Below are positions 62,199 to 64,000 of a DNA stretch of 64,000 nucleotides, one piece after another. Source of the DNA: Paenibacillus kribbensis (GTDB lineage Bacteria > Bacillota > Bacilli > Paenibacillales > Paenibacillaceae); NCBI RefSeq assembly GCF_002240415.1, contig NZ_CP020028.1:5331501-5395500 (forward strand), written 5' to 3'. Under the pieces are notes generated by a model, which saw only the letters and a list, made by a program, of their open reading frames with translations, did not search any database and was not told where the DNA came from. The stretch's first letter is position 1; each line of letters begins with the position of its first letter. Position numbers and translations under genes: made by a program.

Positions 62199-62233
62199 AA
62201 CAAGCAGATGCTTCTGTGAGCTATCTGCTTGTT
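62199..62233 (+). terminator. Terminator-like hairpin
   Basis: AACAAGCAGAT/ATCTGCTTGTT, 11 bp perfect, then ACTGTTT. Confidence 0.7.
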
Positions 62234-62270
62234 ACTGTTTAACAAGACCTGCAAGGCTCGTAATATAAAA

Positions 62271-62339
62271 ATGCAGACGGTGCAGGACTTGGACCGGCTT
62301 ATTGAATTGGATATTAAGTTGCAAAAGGATGAATTATAA
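62271..62339 (+). pseudogene. Short coding relic
   Basis: Frame MQTVQDLDRLIELDIKLQKD... ending TAA. Helical composition but no ribosome binding site; probably the C-terminal remnant of a lost gene. Confidence 0.3.
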
Positions 62340-62493
62340 GTATTATACCAACAGTTTCTATAATAATACCTAAAAACCTAATAAAGATAATATTTGAAAA
62401 TAAATAGTAGATTTTACCTTCAAGAAATAGTATTATATATTTGCACATTACCATATATTGTACAAATATATAATTGGGAGGTAAGTTTAAACT

Positions 62494-62997
62494 ATGAAGG
62501 GTATAACTAAACGCTTCTTTGCTGCTACATTGGTTGCTGCATGTATGCTCACTGTACCATCGGCTTTCGCTGCTGATGATGCTACAGCTACTTCTCCAGC
62601 AACATCGGACTCTGCGAATTCGCCAGTAGTTCATTTGGGGGCTGGAAATGGAGGCCATGTGTTTACTCCAAATGCAACTACACCACGAATTGAAAATCGG
62701 CCAATAAGTGGGACTACATATTTGGCTGATTTCGACATTAAAGCCAATTATGGTTATGTAAGAATGTACTTGAAGAACACAGGGAATAAAAAGATTTCCT
62801 TTACTATTAATCAGGGAAGTCCAGGCGGCAAGCAAAAGGCCTCCGGTTCAGTAGGACCCGGCGAAACATACAACGAAATAGTAAATGAAAATTCTGGTCC
62901 GTGGGCAGTAGGTACGTTCTATGTCAATTTAACATCTGGATCTTCTAACATGTCTGGACAACTCGGAGTTCGTATTAGTACTGATTTGAATTTTTAA
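62494..62997 (+). CDS. Secreted small protein
   Basis: 167 aa with signal peptide (AACMLTVPSAFAAD, cleavage after AFA, residue 26). A Thr/Ser-rich stretch is followed by a beta-rich domain (VRMYLKNTGNKKISFTINQG) with Gly/Asn repeats. GGGAGGT precedes ATG 62494. It could be a surface or amyloid-type protein; the family is not recognised. Confidence 0.75.
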   Translation: MKGITKRFFAATLVAACMLTVPSAFAADDATATSPATSDSANSPVVHLGAGNGGHVFTPNATTPRIENRPISGTTYLADFDIKANYGYVRMYLKNTGNKKISFTINQGSPGGKQKASGSVGPGETYNEIVNENSGPWAVGTFYVNLTSGSSNMSGQLGVRISTDLNF

Positions 62998-63017
62998 AAG
63001 TTATTGTTTATAGAAAG

Positions 63018-63043
63018 GCAAGCCAATGTGGCTTGCTTTTTTT
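63018..63043 (+). terminator. Terminator of the secreted-protein gene
   Basis: GCAAGCCA/TGGCTTGC around ATG, then T7. Confidence 0.88.
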
Positions 63044-63064
63044 GTTGGGGGTGGTGATGATGTA

Positions 63065-63500
63065 GTGGCAAGAGAACGCAATCCCGAGCGGGACAAGGCA
63101 AAACAAATGTGGCTGGAGAGCGGCGGGACGATGAAGCTAAAAGACATCGCCGCCGCTCTTTCTATTCCTGAGGGCAGGGCCCGCAAATGGAAGTCTGTAG
63201 ACCGCTGGCAGTATGAATTGAAAGGGAACGTTTTGGACTCTTCCTATGGGAACGTTCCAAATGGAACGAAAGGGAACGCTCCTAATCCAAGGGGAGCGCC
63301 AAAGGGGAACAAGAACGCTGTCGGCAATCCCGGCGGTGCTCCCCCCGGAAATCAGAATGCCAAAGGGAATAGTGGCGGTCCGGGTGGCCCTTTTCGTAAT
63401 AAGAAGGCTCTTAAGACAGGCATGTATGAAACAATCTTTCTGGACACGTTGGAGCCGAATGAACAGGACACGTTCAATCAGATCCCTTATAGCTTCAAAT
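63065..63500 (+). pseudogene. PBSX-type phage terminase small subunit, truncated
   Basis: From GTG 63065 (after GGGGGTGGTG) the frame encodes RNPERDKAKQMWLESGGTMK, a helix-turn-helix (KDIAAALSIPEGRARKWKSV), the long Gly/Asn/Pro linker (GNQNAKGNSGGPGGP) and LKTGMYETIFLDTLEPNEQD. It then departs from the family near 63500 and runs to a stop at 63598 in antisense of the next gene. The C-terminal half of TerS is missing: a prophage remnant. Confidence 0.82.
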
Positions 63501-63519
63501 ATAATTGCTCATGTTCGCT

Positions 63520-64000
63520 TCACTGTATGTTCATTTCGCGGAAGCTGTCTCTAATTCTACGCAGCTCTTGCTGGGCTCGACCGTATCGGGAAGCGTAGGT
63601 CCAAGCAAGCACTTGATGATAGTGTGAAGGTGTTTCAATCGTGGTTACGTCATACATAATTGGAATGTCTTCCACATCTCCTTTGAGGGTAAATTCGATG
63701 GCTGGGTATCCATTTACTGCAATATTAGAAGCGTTCCCCGATTCTGGGTTCGTAAGCCCCGATTCTATATGATCTTGGATGATCTGGTTATACTCTTGAA
63801 GAGTCATACTGCTGTCGAAATCGTTTTTCGGTTCAGACAATACAATTAGATATCTTTCTGAAATTTTATTTTGAATCGAGATATCTGCATCTTCATTCAT
63901 CGTATCATCCCGTGACCAGTTCCACGGGGCTGTAACCGCAAACTGATTATCCTTACTGATAAATACCTCGGGCTTCACGATTTGTGTAATGAGCGAAGAA
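63520..64000 (-). CDS. PsbP/DUF1795-like hypothetical protein, partial
   Basis: At least 152 aa; the frame is open to the window edge, so the start (given at 63978 as GTG) may lie beyond. Residues include FAVTAPWNWSRDD, SMTLQEYNQIIQDHIESGLT and RYGRAQQELRRIRDSFREMN, which resembles DUF1795/PsbP-type domains in bacterial lipoproteins. An N-terminal signal may be outside the window. Confidence 0.65.
   Translation of the reverse strand, partial: SSLITQIVKPEVFISKDNQFAVTAPWNWSRDDTMNEDADISIQNKISERYLIVLSEPKNDFDSSMTLQEYNQIIQDHIESGLTNPESGNASNIAVNGYPAIEFTLKGDVEDIPIMYDVTTIETPSHYHQVLAWTYASRYGRAQQELRRIRDSFREMNIQ

Overview
The window looks like chromosome from a low-to-mid-GC, spore-forming Firmicute, most likely Paenibacillus (P. 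polymyxa-like). The evidence is strong AGGAGG ribosome binding sites, a Spo0E-type phosphatase, AbrB-type regulators, SigO/RsoA/YvrJ-like genes, YesM/YesN two-component proteins, cre-like sites and a rich plant-polysaccharide gene set. No rRNA, tRNA or CRISPR array was seen.

Layout. 0-6 kb: SNF2 helicase, a small beta-rich protein and a secreted pectate lyase. 6-12 kb: a small-gene region with an AbrB-like remnant, a decayed SigO-like/YvrJ/RsoA-like cassette, an unknown 147-aa protein whose terminator was split by an IS3-family element, and a second, intact SigO-like/RsoA-like pair. 12-21 kb: uridine kinase, a P-loop kinase-like protein, a KdgR-like IclR regulator with palindromic operators, KDPG aldolase, an ACS-family transporter and YesN/YesM. 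21-30 kb: an efflux and regulator block (ArsR, TetR, MerR, several MFS genes, a haloalkane-dehalogenase-like hydrolase) lying between two direct copies of one ArsR locus and full of truncated genes. 30-36 kb: an ABC sugar importer with GH2 beta-galactosidase. 36.5-51.8 kb: an AT-rich accessory region. 51.8-58.7 kb: a PTS (IIA, IIB, IIC), GH38 alpha-mannosidase and PRD regulator operon resembling mannosylglycerate utilisation. 58.7-62 kb: an AraC regulator divergent from a GH127 beta-L-arabinofuranosidase. 62-64 kb: a large structured repeat, a secreted protein, a terminase small-subunit remnant and a partial gene.

The accessory region (36.5-51.8 kb) is the most interesting part. It carries a 784-aa protein that joins a TIR/deoxyribosyltransferase-like N-terminus to a P-loop ATPase resembling the Sll1717 family, and, across a broken tyrosine recombinase, a HEPN protein with R-x4-H. 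It also holds a candidate type I toxin with a convergent antisense RNA starting in a 10-bp-periodic TGANTCA array, an XRE/TPR regulator overlapping a Phr-like peptide gene, a Doc toxin-antitoxin module, a truncated resolvase, and a chimeric relic made of pieces of the window's own lacZ and PRD regulator genes.

Together the metabolic genes describe a plant- or soil-associated scavenger: pectate lyase outside the cell, a KDPG-type aldolase and transporter for pectin-derived sugar acids, and separate importers and glycosidases for beta-galactosides, alpha-mannosides and arabinosides. Many frameshifts and internal deletions are visible. Some may be assembly errors, but the 119-bp deletion in one ArsR copy and the chimeric relic are clearly real rearrangements.
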